From positions 1,015,884,947-1,015,948,946 of the forward strand of contig NC_056726.1 in assembly GCF_019279795.1 (NCBI RefSeq): a stretch of 64,000 nt of DNA. Direction: 5' to 3'. Source of the stretch: Protopterus annectens. Lineage: Eukaryota > Chordata > Ceratodontiformes > Protopteridae. Shown piece by piece: positions 32,206 to 43,149 of the stretch. The notes below the pieces were generated by a model. The model saw only the letters and a program-made list of their open reading frames with translations. It made no database searches and was not told the DNA's origin. The position numbers were made by a program, and so were the translations under genes. Each line of letters starts with the position of its first letter. The stretch's first letter is position 1.

Positions 32206-34643
32206 AGGTCAAGATGGGTTTCAAACACTAAGAATCAAGATAAGACTGTTAACCCCGCTTGTTGTGCACATATCCTTGTATGGAAAATCAACTTGTTTCC
32301 TCTTGTTGTTCAATATTATACATGTCTTTATGGTAAATTAAAACAGTGGTGATGTTATATAACAGACCCCATTTACTAGATCCAGTCATTTAATATGTAG
32401 ATTCAGTGAAGCTAGTTTTCTTTGTGTAACAATTGCATATTGTTTAACAGAGAATTATGCTAATATATTCCATAACCATTGTGTACATTTTGGCCATTGC
32501 CAAGTTCTTTCATGGACCATTAATTGTAGTGATTGTTCTGGTTACTGACTTTTCTCAAGCATTATTGTTTAATGAAGATTTGTATGTAGAATGTAATGAG
32601 TTCACTTATATTGCTTAATCCTTTGAAGCAGAAGTGTATTCTACTAATATATAGTACTACGCTTATATTATCTATAGCATGGCATTTTCTATAAGCTAAA
32701 TAGTAAGTCAAACAATTATCTGTATGCAGGCAAGTAACTTATCAACAACTTCTTAAACATACAGGCAATCTAGAAGTCTAGATTCATCTCAAAGGCTCTG
32801 CAGAGCTGCAATACATTGTCATCATGGTTTTCTTTACCGTGGAAACCTAAATGGAGTATATCCCTGTAAATGTATAAACATAATGTGTACCAGCGGCTCG
32901 TGTGACTATCAATATAAGCTTCACTTCTGTACAGTTTTAACACCCCCATGACTCTGCACTGACTAAAAAAGCTCTCCCCTACTACAACCACTCTAATTTA
33001 TATCCAATAAACATAAATACATACTATCTGTTTCCATGGAAACCAAAAATTATAGCTTTAGTGAGAGATGCCCTTCAACCCCATGCCATACCAGAAACAT
33101 GTCACTCTTCCTTAACAATCCGCCAACAACACAGTTCAAGTCTAAAGAAACATCCTTAGCACTTCAGTGACAAAAACAGTAGCACATCATCTGGCGTTAG
33201 ACTCGGAGCATTTTTGTACACCATATCAATTCAATCCACATACATGAATACGTAAAATACCTAATAAATCTGATTATAACTGTATTTGGGCATATTACAG
33301 ATAAGCAACTATGCCAAAATCTTACTAGCCAATATTACCACAAGAAAACATTAATGTCATATCTGCAAATGCCATTCTGATATGCATTTAAACAAGTGAT
33401 CATTAATTATCGTGTACCTCTTGGACAGTTGCTATGTTTATCAAAAACTATAAAATTATTTGTTACTGGCTCTTTAAAAGCAGATTTGTTTATCAAAATA
33501 TAATATATAGTGCTAATTATGTGCACCTATTTATTTAAGCAATGGAGTAAGTATATAATGCAATATAAAGTGCTGCACATGTTTGGGGATAAAATCAATT
33601 TGGATAAGAAAAAGTGTGTTAAGAGAGTACCTGAAAGCTGTTATGAAAGTATCAGCGACCTCTTAAACATGGAGGCTTTCCGAATGCCAAAATGTATTCT
33701 GGAGGCTCTACAGGGCCGTTAAACATTTATGTCATGGTTTCCATTACCAAGGAAATGTAAATGGAGGCTATTTCTATGTGTATTACTGCAGCATGTGAAC
33801 CAAGGTCTTGAAGTGTACTAAGCAAAGCTTCAGATCACCACGGTTTTTAACTCATTTCCCTCCCTTTCTCATCGTGAAAACAAGTAACAGAGAAAATTTC
33901 CCCAAGACACATTGATTATCAATAAAGGCCCTACTCTTCCACAGTCGTTCTATCCTGGACCCAATCCACATAAGTATATATCTACTGTTCCGATGCTAAT
34001 CTGCAGACACAACATTAGCTGCTCACCTCATTCACCTTAAAACAGTCCAGAAACCTCTCTCTCCTCATTGCAATAAGCTTGCATCAAACTCCGAATGTAA
34101 AACAAACATTCCCAGCACAACAGTGATGAGACCAACAGCACAACAGTGATGAGACCAACAGCACACCATCAGCTGCTCAACACGAGAGTATACCTATAGC
34201 CATATCTTATTGTTAAAACTGCACAAACAGCTACAGAAACTAACATTTAATTATAGTTACATTTAAACTAGTTATGAATAAATAACTATACCAGAGTCTT
34301 ACCAGCTAATAACTCGACACAGACATGGATTGTGTGTCTGAAATGTAATTTGACTGTGAGGGTCATTAAAACCTTGCGATGAGTATTTAAACAATTAATG
34401 GACACCACTACTAAATGAAATATTATTTGAATACACTTCGAAGCATGACTTAAATGAAAAAATACCACATCTAAACTGTTAATTAACTATATTATTGAAA
34501 TTTAAAATCACTGAACCAAGGAATAAATAAAGTATTCATTGAGTTAAAGAAAAAGTAAAGACACCATGTTTATACTATATATAGCAGTTTTTAAAATAAA
34601 TAGTACATTTACACTATTACGTATAGAAAACCCATCTTGACCT
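32206..34643. mobile_element. Unclassified 2.4-kb insert with 16-bp inverted ends and two ~910-bp tandem units
   Basis: AGGTCAAGATGGGTTT (32206-32221) occurs inverted at 34628-34643. Inside, the sequence from tcttaaacat at 32751 resembles that from 33661 onward for several hundred bases: vowel-like matches include gtcatggttt, ggaaatgtaaatgga and caatccacata. This gives two diverged units offset by 910 bp. No coding region is visible. It separates L1-b ORF1 from ORF2. A clear target duplication was not found, so boundaries and class are uncertain. Confidence 0.45.
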
Positions 34644-34788
34644 ACCTGCACTTGTGTAAAATGTTGAACTCTTCAGTCATTTTGAATAAAACATTAGTAT
34701 TTTGCAGTAGTTAAAGAAACTTTTTGTTTTGAGAGTGCATACTTAAAATGCATGTTCATTTCAAGTAATTACTAACGATAGTTTATAT

Positions 34789-35720
34789 CAGCTGATACTT
34801 TGAGAGATGTAGTTGTAAAGTTATTTTTTTTGAGACAGCTACTTTGGAAACAGTCTTTTGTTTCTTCTTTCTAGCGTCCGTCCAAGGATTTGTTTCTTTT
34901 ATTCATTTAAGAGGAGACATCCATTCCATTTCTTCTGGGATAGTAATTATATTGTTGTTTTTAATGAATAAAGAAGCTTCTAAGTCATTAAAGATTCTCA
35001 TCTCATTGGCAAAGGGAATTTTTATCTTGGCTGGATAGGCCAGCTGGACTTAATGTTTTGTTTTAGTAGTTTTATTATTGGCCAGACTTTCTTCCTTTCT
35101 GCTATTCTTGTAGAATAATCATCATCAAACCTCATCAGGCTTTGATTGTATTTTAAGGGTGATTTTCTCCAAGCAGATTTTAAGGTTAGTTCCTTGTCCA
35201 GGAATGAAAGAAATTTTATCACTATCGATCTAGATGAAGTATTTGTTGAGTTGGAAGCAGGATTCCTTAGAGCTCTGTCTGCCCTCTCAGTTCCATAGGA
35301 GAAACCTTCTTTCAAGTCTAACAAGTCAGGAATCCAAGTAGTTAAAATGAAATAATGTCATCACCCTCAGTGTTCTCAGGCAATCCAAAGATCCTAATGT
35401 TATTCCTCCTTTCCCTGTTTTCCAAGTCATCTACCTTGTTAAGCAGCCAAGCATTTTGATTAAGCACGGATTCTTTTTGTGCCTCTTCATCCTTGAGGAG
35501 CCCTTCAATGTCATTTAGAGATGTCTCTATGTTGATTATTTTTTTGATGTTGTAAAAGTTCCTTCAGAGTATCAGTCTGTTTTTGAGAATTTAATTTGAG
35601 ATTTTCTAAGTCATCTTTAAAACCATCCATTCTGAGTGAAAGTTCCTGTAAGGTAGTTGTCATTTAATTGTAGTTCTGTCTTCAGAGCAGCATCTGGATG
35701 AGAATTCCGTGAGTTGTTCA
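34789..35720 (-). pseudogene. L1-b ORF1 (coiled coil plus RRM-like nucleic-acid-binding protein)
   Basis: ORF1 begins near MNNSRNSHPDAALKTELQ (about 35717). A frame-shifted, Leu-, Lys- and Gln-rich coiled-coil region follows (DDLENLKLNSQKQTDTLKEL). The conserved C-terminal part is open at 35022-35324: ERADRALRNP, RSIVIKFLSFLDKELTLKSA and MRFDDDYSTRIAERKKVWP. It continues in another frame as WPAKIKIPFANEMRIF. These are the RRM and CTD signatures of vertebrate L1/Tx1 ORF1p, which binds L1 RNA. Confidence 0.8.
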
Positions 35721-35924
35721 TTTTCAATAACTCAAAATATCTCCAAGTTTCTTTGACAGGAAATTTTTTATATACCCCACCAAATGTGATAATTATATAG
35801 ATTAGATGTTTATCTATAGAATTTTGACCTCTTTTCCACAAAAATATTTCCCTAAATTGTTTTACTAGTTTATGGAGCTCTAAAATGTCACTGCTTTCAG
35901 CTGGCCATGTAGGCTCTGCCTCCC

Positions 35925-35936
35925 GGGAAGATTGAC
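35925..35936. repeat. Right TSD of L1-b
   Basis: Second copy of GGGAAGATTGAC, adjoining the 5' end of L1-b. Confidence 0.82.
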
Positions 35937-36482
35937 AATTTTTGTATGCACAACTACCTTGCTTGAGGTTTCGTGAAGGCTGGTCTTTGCACCTCTTGAA
36001 AACTGTTAACTGTTTGGAAATACCAATATTCCTTTTGGAACCCCCTTTATTGTAGTTTTCACTGAACTACCTTATTGTTTCTGGATTTAAAATTATATTG
36101 GCTGCCAAATTTAACGGCTTTCTACTGCTTGGACATACTGTATAATAAAAATCAATGAGAACTGACATAAAATTATTGTGGTCTATAGCTTTGTTGTCCA
36201 GTTTAACTGTATTGAATTACAAGACTTCCTTGTAAAAAGAGTCCCCAAGATTCAGCAAGCTCTGTATGGTGTGCAGGAATAGTGCAAAAGCTGCTGCATG
36301 CAATATGTCCGACGAGCGATCCAGGAATGAGCTCCCGGGACGTGCACAGGGGGTCCAACATTATTCCTGCATGGACACAGCTCCTGTATGCTAATTACCC
36401 CATTTACAGATGAAAACCATACAAATGAGGTGACTTAGCGATCCAGGAAGCATACAGGCATCTGTGCAAGAATAGTGTAACC

Positions 36483-36523
36483 TGCAGAAATGTATTGGGT
36501 TACTAACCGAATACATTTCTGCA
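36483..36523. repeat. 41-bp near-perfect palindrome
   Basis: Arms of 19 bases (tgcagaaatgtattgggtt and its complement with one mismatch) are separated by act. It could form a hairpin or cruciform. Confidence 0.9.
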
Positions 36524-36579
36524 AATTACAAAATGGAGGCATGACAGCTCCAAAGAAAGCATGTATTTAATGTAGTAGG

Positions 36580-36613
36580 CATGCCAATGGCCAAATATAT
36601 GGCCATTGGCATG
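36580..36613. repeat. 34-bp palindrome
   Basis: catgccaatggcca and its exact complement flank the six bases aatata, giving a perfect 14-bp stem. Confidence 0.9.
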
Positions 36614-36684
36614 GTAAATAGTTGCAAAATTATAAAAAATAACTTGTTTTTGGCTGATTTTGGCCATTAAGTATAGGGAGCAGT

Positions 36685-37019
36685 ATAAAGGCTGCCACAG
36701 TGGTGCAGCAGTTAGTGTTGCCACCTCACAGCAAGAGGTTCTCTGGTTTGATCCTTGGCTGGGGTGCCTTCTGTGTGGGGTCTGCATGTCCTCCCTGTGG
36801 TCGCATGGGTTTCCTCCGGGTGCTCCGGTTTCCTCCTACATCCCAAAGACATGCTGTACGTGGATTGGACACTCTAAATTGGCCCTAAGTGTGAGTGTGC
36901 CTTCTGTGGAAGGTTGGGTGCCGGGCTGGCAACTCAACACCGTAAATCTCCACTGCCAATCCTGAGTGGACAGATGATCTGCTGTGGTGCCCCCTAAACA
37001 GGAAATGCCGAAAAGTAGT
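36685..37019 (+). mobile_element. V-SINE-type SINE, copy 2
   Basis: It has the same architecture as copy 1: head ggtgcagcagttagtgttgc, B-box-like gtttgatccttggc, central block gtttcctccgggtgctccgg, and tail ctgctgtggtgccccctaaa then gccgaaaagtagta. Flanks agtatagggagcagt (36670-36684) and agtatagggcagcagt (37020-37035) are a target duplication with one indel. Confidence 0.9.
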
Positions 37020-37035
37020 AGTATAGGGCAGCAGT

Positions 37036-37640
37036 GTGCAAATGGGATAGGCCTGAAAATAAAAAAAAAAAAAAGCTGGAAATAAGCTTTTAAACAAAAA
37101 TCAGCTTTCTGCCGTAATAGTCAATGGCATGCAGAAGACAACAATACCATTGAATAGTGGTTGCTAAGGGGGAAGGCTGAGTGTCAGTCTTGTAGCCATG
37201 CATTAGCAGTCAGTTTTATGCAAATGAGGGGACTGATACTGAATCGCAGATTTCCCCTCAGTGTTAGCTAGCACCCAACCATGTAAGTGCGGTAACACCA
37301 TGGTGCAAGCCTAAGAGGTAGCTGACTTGATAAGCGGGTGTGTCATGCATGCTGTAAGCTTATTGGAGCTCTGTGGCCTGTGTTTACCCTTAGCTAAGCA
37401 CAGCTAAGGTATGGCATGTGTCTTAGGCTGCCTAGTAGTATTTACATTGCCTAAACGGGTGTGCATGCTGCTCACCGGGTTTTAAAAAATAAAAAAAAAA
37501 AAACAGGAAATAGCAGCTCTGTTCACATCTGAGCACTGGCTATGTGGGGCACACCTTGGAGCTTAAACAGGAAGGCAATGGGAAAGGAAAACAGCAGTAG
37601 GAGGGCAATAAAGGACAAACTAGCATAGCTGGCAGGTGAA
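37036..37640. other. Unclassified leader of the Harbinger remnant
   Basis: Nothing coding is recognised. Two A-rich tracts occur near 37065 and 37490. Probably transposon sequence upstream of the transposase, by position only. Confidence 0.35.
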
Positions 37641-37893
37641 ATGTACCAGAATCAGCCAATTACACAGGCAGCAGCCCATCCCACTACTGTAAACTATGCA
37701 AACACCTTTCACTCGTGTTTTTTTCCTATAAACTCTACACCACTGGTGTACACAGATGGGGAAATTTTACCAGACAAAATTAACAAAATGATAGGGGCTG
37801 CTGTCGCTCTCATACATCAATATGTGGATGAGGCTGAGGGTGGTGAGGATGAGAATGCTGATGACCAACCCACAGTAGGAGAAGAAGAGTGTA
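37641..37893 (+). pseudogene. Putative Harbinger transposase N-terminus, cut by LINE insertion
   Basis: The open segment contains INKMIGAAVALIHQYVDEAE followed by an acidic run ending VGEEE. PIF/Harbinger transposases often begin with a hydrophobic helix and an acidic stretch before the arginine-rich HTH region. The frame runs into the AT-rich 3' tail of the LINE at about 37894. The next in-phase Harbinger-like piece (44289) is beyond the LINE. The assignment depends on that partner and is tentative. Confidence 0.4.
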
Positions 37894-38629
37894 CATTTAT
37901 TTTATTTATTTTTATTTTACATTTATTAACCGGGAAAGTCCGACTGGATACATATCCATTTTCAGCGGAGGCCCGGGGAGAAAAGCTCCAAACAGATAAA
38001 CATTTAAAATGCAGTATACAGTAATATTTAGCAATTAAACAAAATAAAAAAAATACACATAGGTTACATATTTAAGAGAATGGTCTGCGTAAGGTAATAT
38101 TTACAGAGATATTAAGCAATTTAACAAAAATAAAAAGACAACTACAAATAGGTTCCATAATGAAAAAAAGGTTCAAAGTAAGGTTATATTTAGATAAGAG
38201 AAAGTCAACAACAACATGGGAGGTGGAGGGAAACTATAAAGGGAGAAAAAAATAAAACATATAAGAGAAATGAGGGTATAAGAAGAGGAAACAGATAAAG
38301 GAAGATCATTTATAAAGAAAGAGAGGAAGAATGAGATAAGAGAAGGGCAGGCAGGGTAAAAGGCAGCCGAGGCTGATAACGGAGGTTACAGTTCTGATAA
38401 TGGAAGATAGAGCTAATATAAAGGGGTAGAAGAAATTAATTGAAGGAGGGTACAGAGAAAAAAGGGAAATTATCTTAGATAGCTAAGATGGTTTAATAGA
38501 TTATATGAGTAATGTTGGGTTAGACTGGGACTAGCTAAGACTGAGACCAGCTTTAGTTGAAACTCAAGTCAGTGAAGTAATTCAGACTGAATAATTTGAG
38601 TTTTAGTCAGGGTTTAGACAAGGACATAG

Positions 38630-40482
38630 TCAGTTATTGTACATGTGTGTCTTTAGTAATATTTTGAAGTGAGGCAAGGAGCAATTGGTCATTAGTTCAG
38701 CAGGAAGGGAGATCCATTTTTTACCAGCAGTGTTAGAGAATAAGGAATCTCTGGCAGAGTTGTTGGCTTTGGTAGGTTGTACTAGCATTCTGCTGGAAGA
38801 GCGAAGGGATGCTAGGTTGCAATATGGGGTGATGAGATTAGCTAGACTGGGGGTGTGGGGAGGTTGGTGGAGGATTTTATGAGTTACTATGAGTTGGTTA
38901 TAATAGATCAGGATGGGTAGCTCTAGCCAACCTAATTTTTGAAGATTATGGCAGTGGTGAGTTCTGTATTCTGAGCCTGTGGCAAATTCACTATATTGTT
39001 GTAACATTTAGTGATTTTGTTAAGATTTGATTTGGCTAAGTTAGTGAGGATGGGTGATGCGTAGGGAAGGGATGACAGAAGATATGTGCGAGCTATGGCT
39101 GTTCTGGCAGTTGGGGTTATAAATTTCTTAATCTTATACATGGAGCCTATTTTTTTTGTTTACTGTTTTTATAGTTTTGTCTATATGGGCATTGTAGTTT
39201 AGATTATTATCAATGATTATACCTAGTAGTTTAGTAGTTGGTTCTGGAGAAATTATGTTGCCATTCTGAGAAGAGACTGAAAATGTTGTGGTATCTTACG
39301 GGTGAGGGGAGAATAATAGAAGTTTGGTTTTGTTTGGGTTCAATCAAAGCTGACGATTATTAAGACAGTTATATACTTTGTTGAAGGTTGTTTGGGATAG
39401 GGATTGTAATTCTGTAGGAGTTGTCGCAGAGCAGATTAGCATGGAGTCGTCTGCGTACTGTATATTAGTAGCATGAGGGATAGCTTTGGGCAGGTCGTTT
39501 ATGAAAATAGAGAAAAGGAGGGGACCCAGAATAGGGAACTCCTAGAGTGACAGATAAAAGAGGAGATAAATGCTTTTTCCACAGGACTGCTTGCTGCCTA
39601 CTGTGCAAGTAAGAGTGGAACCATTTGATTGCAGGGTTTTCTATGGACAGAGATTTGAAAGAGTCTAAAAGTAGGTTGTGGTTAGCCATGTCAAATGCTT
39701 TTGACAAATCGAAGAAGAAGGGTAGAGGAAAGCAGGTTTTGATTGTGGTTTTGGTTTATTTTGTGGGAGAAAGTGAGAAGGGCAGTAGTAGTACTGTGGG
39801 CTGGTCTGAAACCGTGCTGGGATGATGCTAGGAGATTATTGTGGGTCAGGTGGTTTAAAAGTTGTTTTTGTATGCATTTCTCCATTATTTAGGTCTATAA
39901 TTAGAAAGTTCAGTGGAGTTTCCACCTTTATGAAGTGGAATAATATGAGCTGTTTTCCAAATGGGAGGACGTAGGATTCCTGGATAGAATGATTGATTAA
40001 GATGGAGATAGGATAAGCTATTACAGTGGCAGCTTTTTGTAGAACCTCTGCAGGAAGTTAGTCTGCAGCCAGGGAAGTAGGTTTTAATATCTTTAGTAAG
40101 GATTTGATATAGTCTGTAGGTATATAATCGAATTTTAAGGGGGGGGGATTCACTTGATTAGCTATGCTAGTAGTTGAGAAGGAGGGAGATAGATTATTAG
40201 CTAGGGATTTTACAGTTTTGGTGAAGAAAGTGTTAAAGGTCTTGGCTACAGAATCAGGGGGTAGGTATAAGGTTGTTGATGGGGTGAGGGTAGCAGATTT
40301 ACCTGGGGTTGTAGTAGTTTATTCAAGCCTGACCAAAATTTTTGAGGTTGATTTTGGTGTTTTTGATGTAAGTTGACATAATAGCTTTGCTTGTCTAACA
40401 GGATGGATCTTTTCGCTTTGTTTCTTAATTGTTTGAATAGTTGGTGGGCTTGAGGATTTGGTTGTTCTAGTCCATGCTGCAT
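38630..40482 (-). pseudogene. L2/Rex1-like LINE reverse transcriptase and C-terminus
   Basis: Pieces read in order: KFWSGLNKLLQP linker (40246-40482), QHGFRPAHSTTTALLTFSH (39691-39885), MSKAFDMANHNLLLDSFKSL (motif A, 39465-39707), VTLGVPYSGSPPFLYF (a degraded PQGSxLGP motif B), QYADDSMLICSATT (motif C, about 39420-39462, Asp-Asp intact), then SSLPYASPILTNL and LRSSSRMLVQPT...WISLPAELM (38630-39141), the conserved C-terminal domain of L2-like LINEs. Multiple frameshifts. Confidence 0.83.
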
Positions 40483-40720
40483 TTCTGGCTGTTAGTTTTT
40501 GTCTAGCAGTATTGGTTAGCCATGGAGCTATTTTGTTTTTGGTTCTGATTCTCTACGTATGGGAGCATAATTGTCTAGGATGGCTAGGAACCTGGTGTTG
40601 AAATATGAAACTGCTTGGTCTAGGGGGAGTAGTTTAAGATTGTCCCATTTGAGTGAGCTTAAATCAGATAATGAACTATTTAGGTTAAAGTTTTATTTGG
40701 ATCAGAGTTTTAAAGGTGGT

Positions 40721-41705
40721 TTAGTGGGGCAGGTCTTCTCTTTTTCTCATTATGTAGGTTAGCAGGTGATCACTCATGGCTTCAGGTTGAGTGCTTGATT
40801 TGTATAACTGTGGTTTGTTATTTATTAAGATCCAGTCTAAAATGCTTTCCTTATTGCTGGGTTTGTTGATTCTAGTGGAGGTAGAAATTGTCTGGGAGAA
40901 ACTGTGTAAGTTAATGTGGGTAGTGGGGAAGTTAGCTGAACAGATTGTCCAGTCGATGTTGAAGTCCCCAAGAATGATCGTTTCTTGGGGGTGGGTGGAG
41001 GATAGCCAATGGAGGGTACTTTCTAAGATGTTAATGTTATTGCCTGGGAGAATATAACTACACACTATGTTAATAGATTTGTTGTTATTGAGTTGGATTC
41101 TTGAGAGGATAGTTTCGGTATTGGTGGCAATTAGGTCTGATGGGATGCTAATTCTGGATAGCTCAAGGGTGGATTTGTATAGAATGGCAACTCCACCTCC
41201 TTTTCTACCTATACAATCCATTCTAGTAATATTGTAGCCAGGGGGAAGTATTTCATTGTCAGGGATGGTGGGTTTGAGCCAAATTCCTGAGGCAAAGAAT
41301 ATCAGGAGAGTGGATGTCTATGAGAGCTTGCAGCTCTTGGAGTTTGTTTTTTATGCTTCTGATATTTAGGTGGCAGACTAGAAATGCTTTGGGGGCATTG
41401 TGAGAATTTCTTAAGTTGGTGGGAGTTTTTATTTTGGTGTAAGTGGTAGCTGGTGAGTTAGGACCTGGGTTGGGATGGATGTCTCCATCAGCTGTGAGGT
41501 TAGGTAGTAAACTTATAAGTTTGGAGTATTTTAGTATGAGTTGGTAATAGCTTTTATTCTTTGGGTTTAAATAATTAGTTTGTATAGAATGGAGAGGTTT
41601 TGGAGTAGCACACTGTGACAAGAGGTAAGGTAGTATGACAGGAGGGTTGTGTGTTTGGGTATATGTGGAAGTGACTGATGGATGTAGATAGGTAGTGGAA
41701 TTCAT
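40721..41705 (-). pseudogene. L2/Rex1-like LINE endonuclease with N-terminal 2A-like motif
   Basis: The 148-codon segment (41259-41705) begins MNSTTYLHPS and reaches LTADGDIHPNPGP at residues 70-82, then CHLNIRSIKNKLQELQAL, the start of the APE domain. The catalytic-Glu stretch is frame-shifted (reads GIWLKPTIPDNEI where TETWLKP would be expected). The second segment (40721-41221) has RKGGGVAILYK, IILGDFNIDW and MSDHLL, carrying the later catalytic Asp, Asn and His. DxExNPGP peptides cause ribosome skipping; here the Glu is His, so activity is doubtful. Confidence 0.82.
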
Positions 41706-42702
41706 AGGTGGTAGCTATATAAAGTATCAAAATTGGGGGTGTGAGGTAATACAATGGTTTGAGTTTTAAAGTTGAAGTGGTAGTATGTGTAGACATAGTG
41801 GTTTGTGTGCTAAATAAGTTAAGAGAAAAAGGTATGGTGGTGTATTAGTGAGTGTAAGATAATTTGGAAATGGGGATGTGTGAGTGAAGGTTAGGTAGTG
41901 ATAGGTTGAAAAGTGGTTAGTGGGAATGTCCAATCAATGGGGGTGTGGTTTGGAAAGTATAAATGTAGGAGTTGTGGGTGGGAATTGGGGGCAGGGTAGG
42001 GGAGCGAAGTGAGCCTGCAGGGTGAACGGAGCGGGTAGAACCAGAGAAGGACCAAGTGTAGGGAAAACAATCAGTGAACTGCTGATTGTTAGGGTAAGTT
42101 AAAGGAGATATTGAAGTGTGTAGTAGCAGTGGAAGGAGTGTAAGTGGGTCTATCAGAAAGTTAGAAAATGGTGTTTGGTAAAATTCTGTATGCTGGAGGT
42201 GAAATAGGTAAGGGGAAAGATCCTGGAAGGGGGTTGCCACCTATTGGTCAAGGGGAGAAACTGCAACCAAGGCTGAACCAGAGTGCAGCTCTAAGGAGAA
42301 AGGTAGTTATACACAGACAAAGTTAAGGTGGCTGTATGAGTAGGATATACTGTTTGCAGGGAGGGGGGAAGAGTTTAGCTGCTGGCTGTCCTGGCTATGG
42401 AGTTGGCAGTAGGCACCTGATGTGTATATAACACACTTAAATGTAGATAACAGTCAGTATGAAACGTACCTTCTTGAGTTCTTTAGGGAGAGATGACCAC
42501 AGAGGTTTGTCTCTTTTCCTTAGCTTAGGGAGGTGGCAGCAGTTCTGGACAGAATAAGTACCCTAGACCTAGTACTGGTCAGGCGGTTGTTGAGCTGGGT
42601 ACACAAAAGGAGAAGAGAAATGTATTGAAATAGGCAGTGGGACTAAACCTAGACTAAAAGCAAAAGTATATGGTAAAAGACTATACATGTGAGAACACAT
42701 TG

Positions 42703-42906
42703 GCCAAAAAATGCAATAGGTCATTATCCAAAAAAAAATAAATAAGTTAGCACAAGCTTAGGCAAGGTAGAAGCAGACTATAAGCAAACTAAACTGTAAA
42801 ATACTGCACATTTGAAAACAACATCTGCCAGAAAATGCATAGGTCATTATCCAAAATATGTTATTTAATTTAACGCAGGCTTAGGGAAGGTAGAAGCAGC
42901 TAATTA
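42703..42906 (-). repeat. Two ~130-bp tandem units in the LINE leader
   Basis: aaaatgca(a)taggtcattatccaaaa...gcttaggcaaggtagaagcag occurs at about 42703-42775 and again at 42833-42900. Confidence 0.8.
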
Positions 42907-43149
42907 GAGACTTTGAGTTCTTCAAGTTCTAAATATCAACGTATCAAATAGCTCTTAAGTCCGCTAACATTCCACTTAATCAGCAACTCTAATAACCGTT
43001 AAAAATAAAGTCTTTGTAGAAATGCATTAAGCCCCCAATAATATCTAGCATTCGGCGTTGAGATAACACTATAATCTGCTCAATTAGCTGAAAATGTTCA
43101 TTAATTGACCAATCATCGCATGTAGCGGGAAACAGCTACCTGGAATTTA

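Larger units (their letters stand above)
23046..35924 (-). mobile_element. L1-b: near full-length L1/Tx1 LINE swollen by nested insertions
   Basis: The L1 parts are read from right to left: short 5' region, ORF1 (about 34789-35720), ORF2 endonuclease (31292-31540), RT first half (29783-30400), RT second half (24855-25250) and C-terminal domain with A-tail (23046-24700). Four insertions interrupt it: 32206-34643, V-SINE 1, CR1-C and a tRNA-SINE. Removing these leaves roughly 5 to 6 kb, a normal L1 length. Matching 12-bp duplications at the two extremes support one original insertion. All frames are broken. Confidence 0.82.
35937..36669. other. Unclassified, palindrome-rich region
   Basis: No gene was recognised. 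Two strong palindromes lie at 36483-36523 and 36580-36613. Short direct repeats (agcgatccaggaa at about 36315 and 36438; gcaggaatagtg / gcaagaatagtg) flank them. It may be the end of the DNA transposon that held the Harbinger gene, which is inference. Confidence 0.45.

Noticed and set aside
37641-38024. A complete 127-codon host gene
   Set aside because: The last ~43 codons are the AT-rich 3' tail of the LINE, so only the part before 37894 could be real, and it fits a Harbinger N-terminus.
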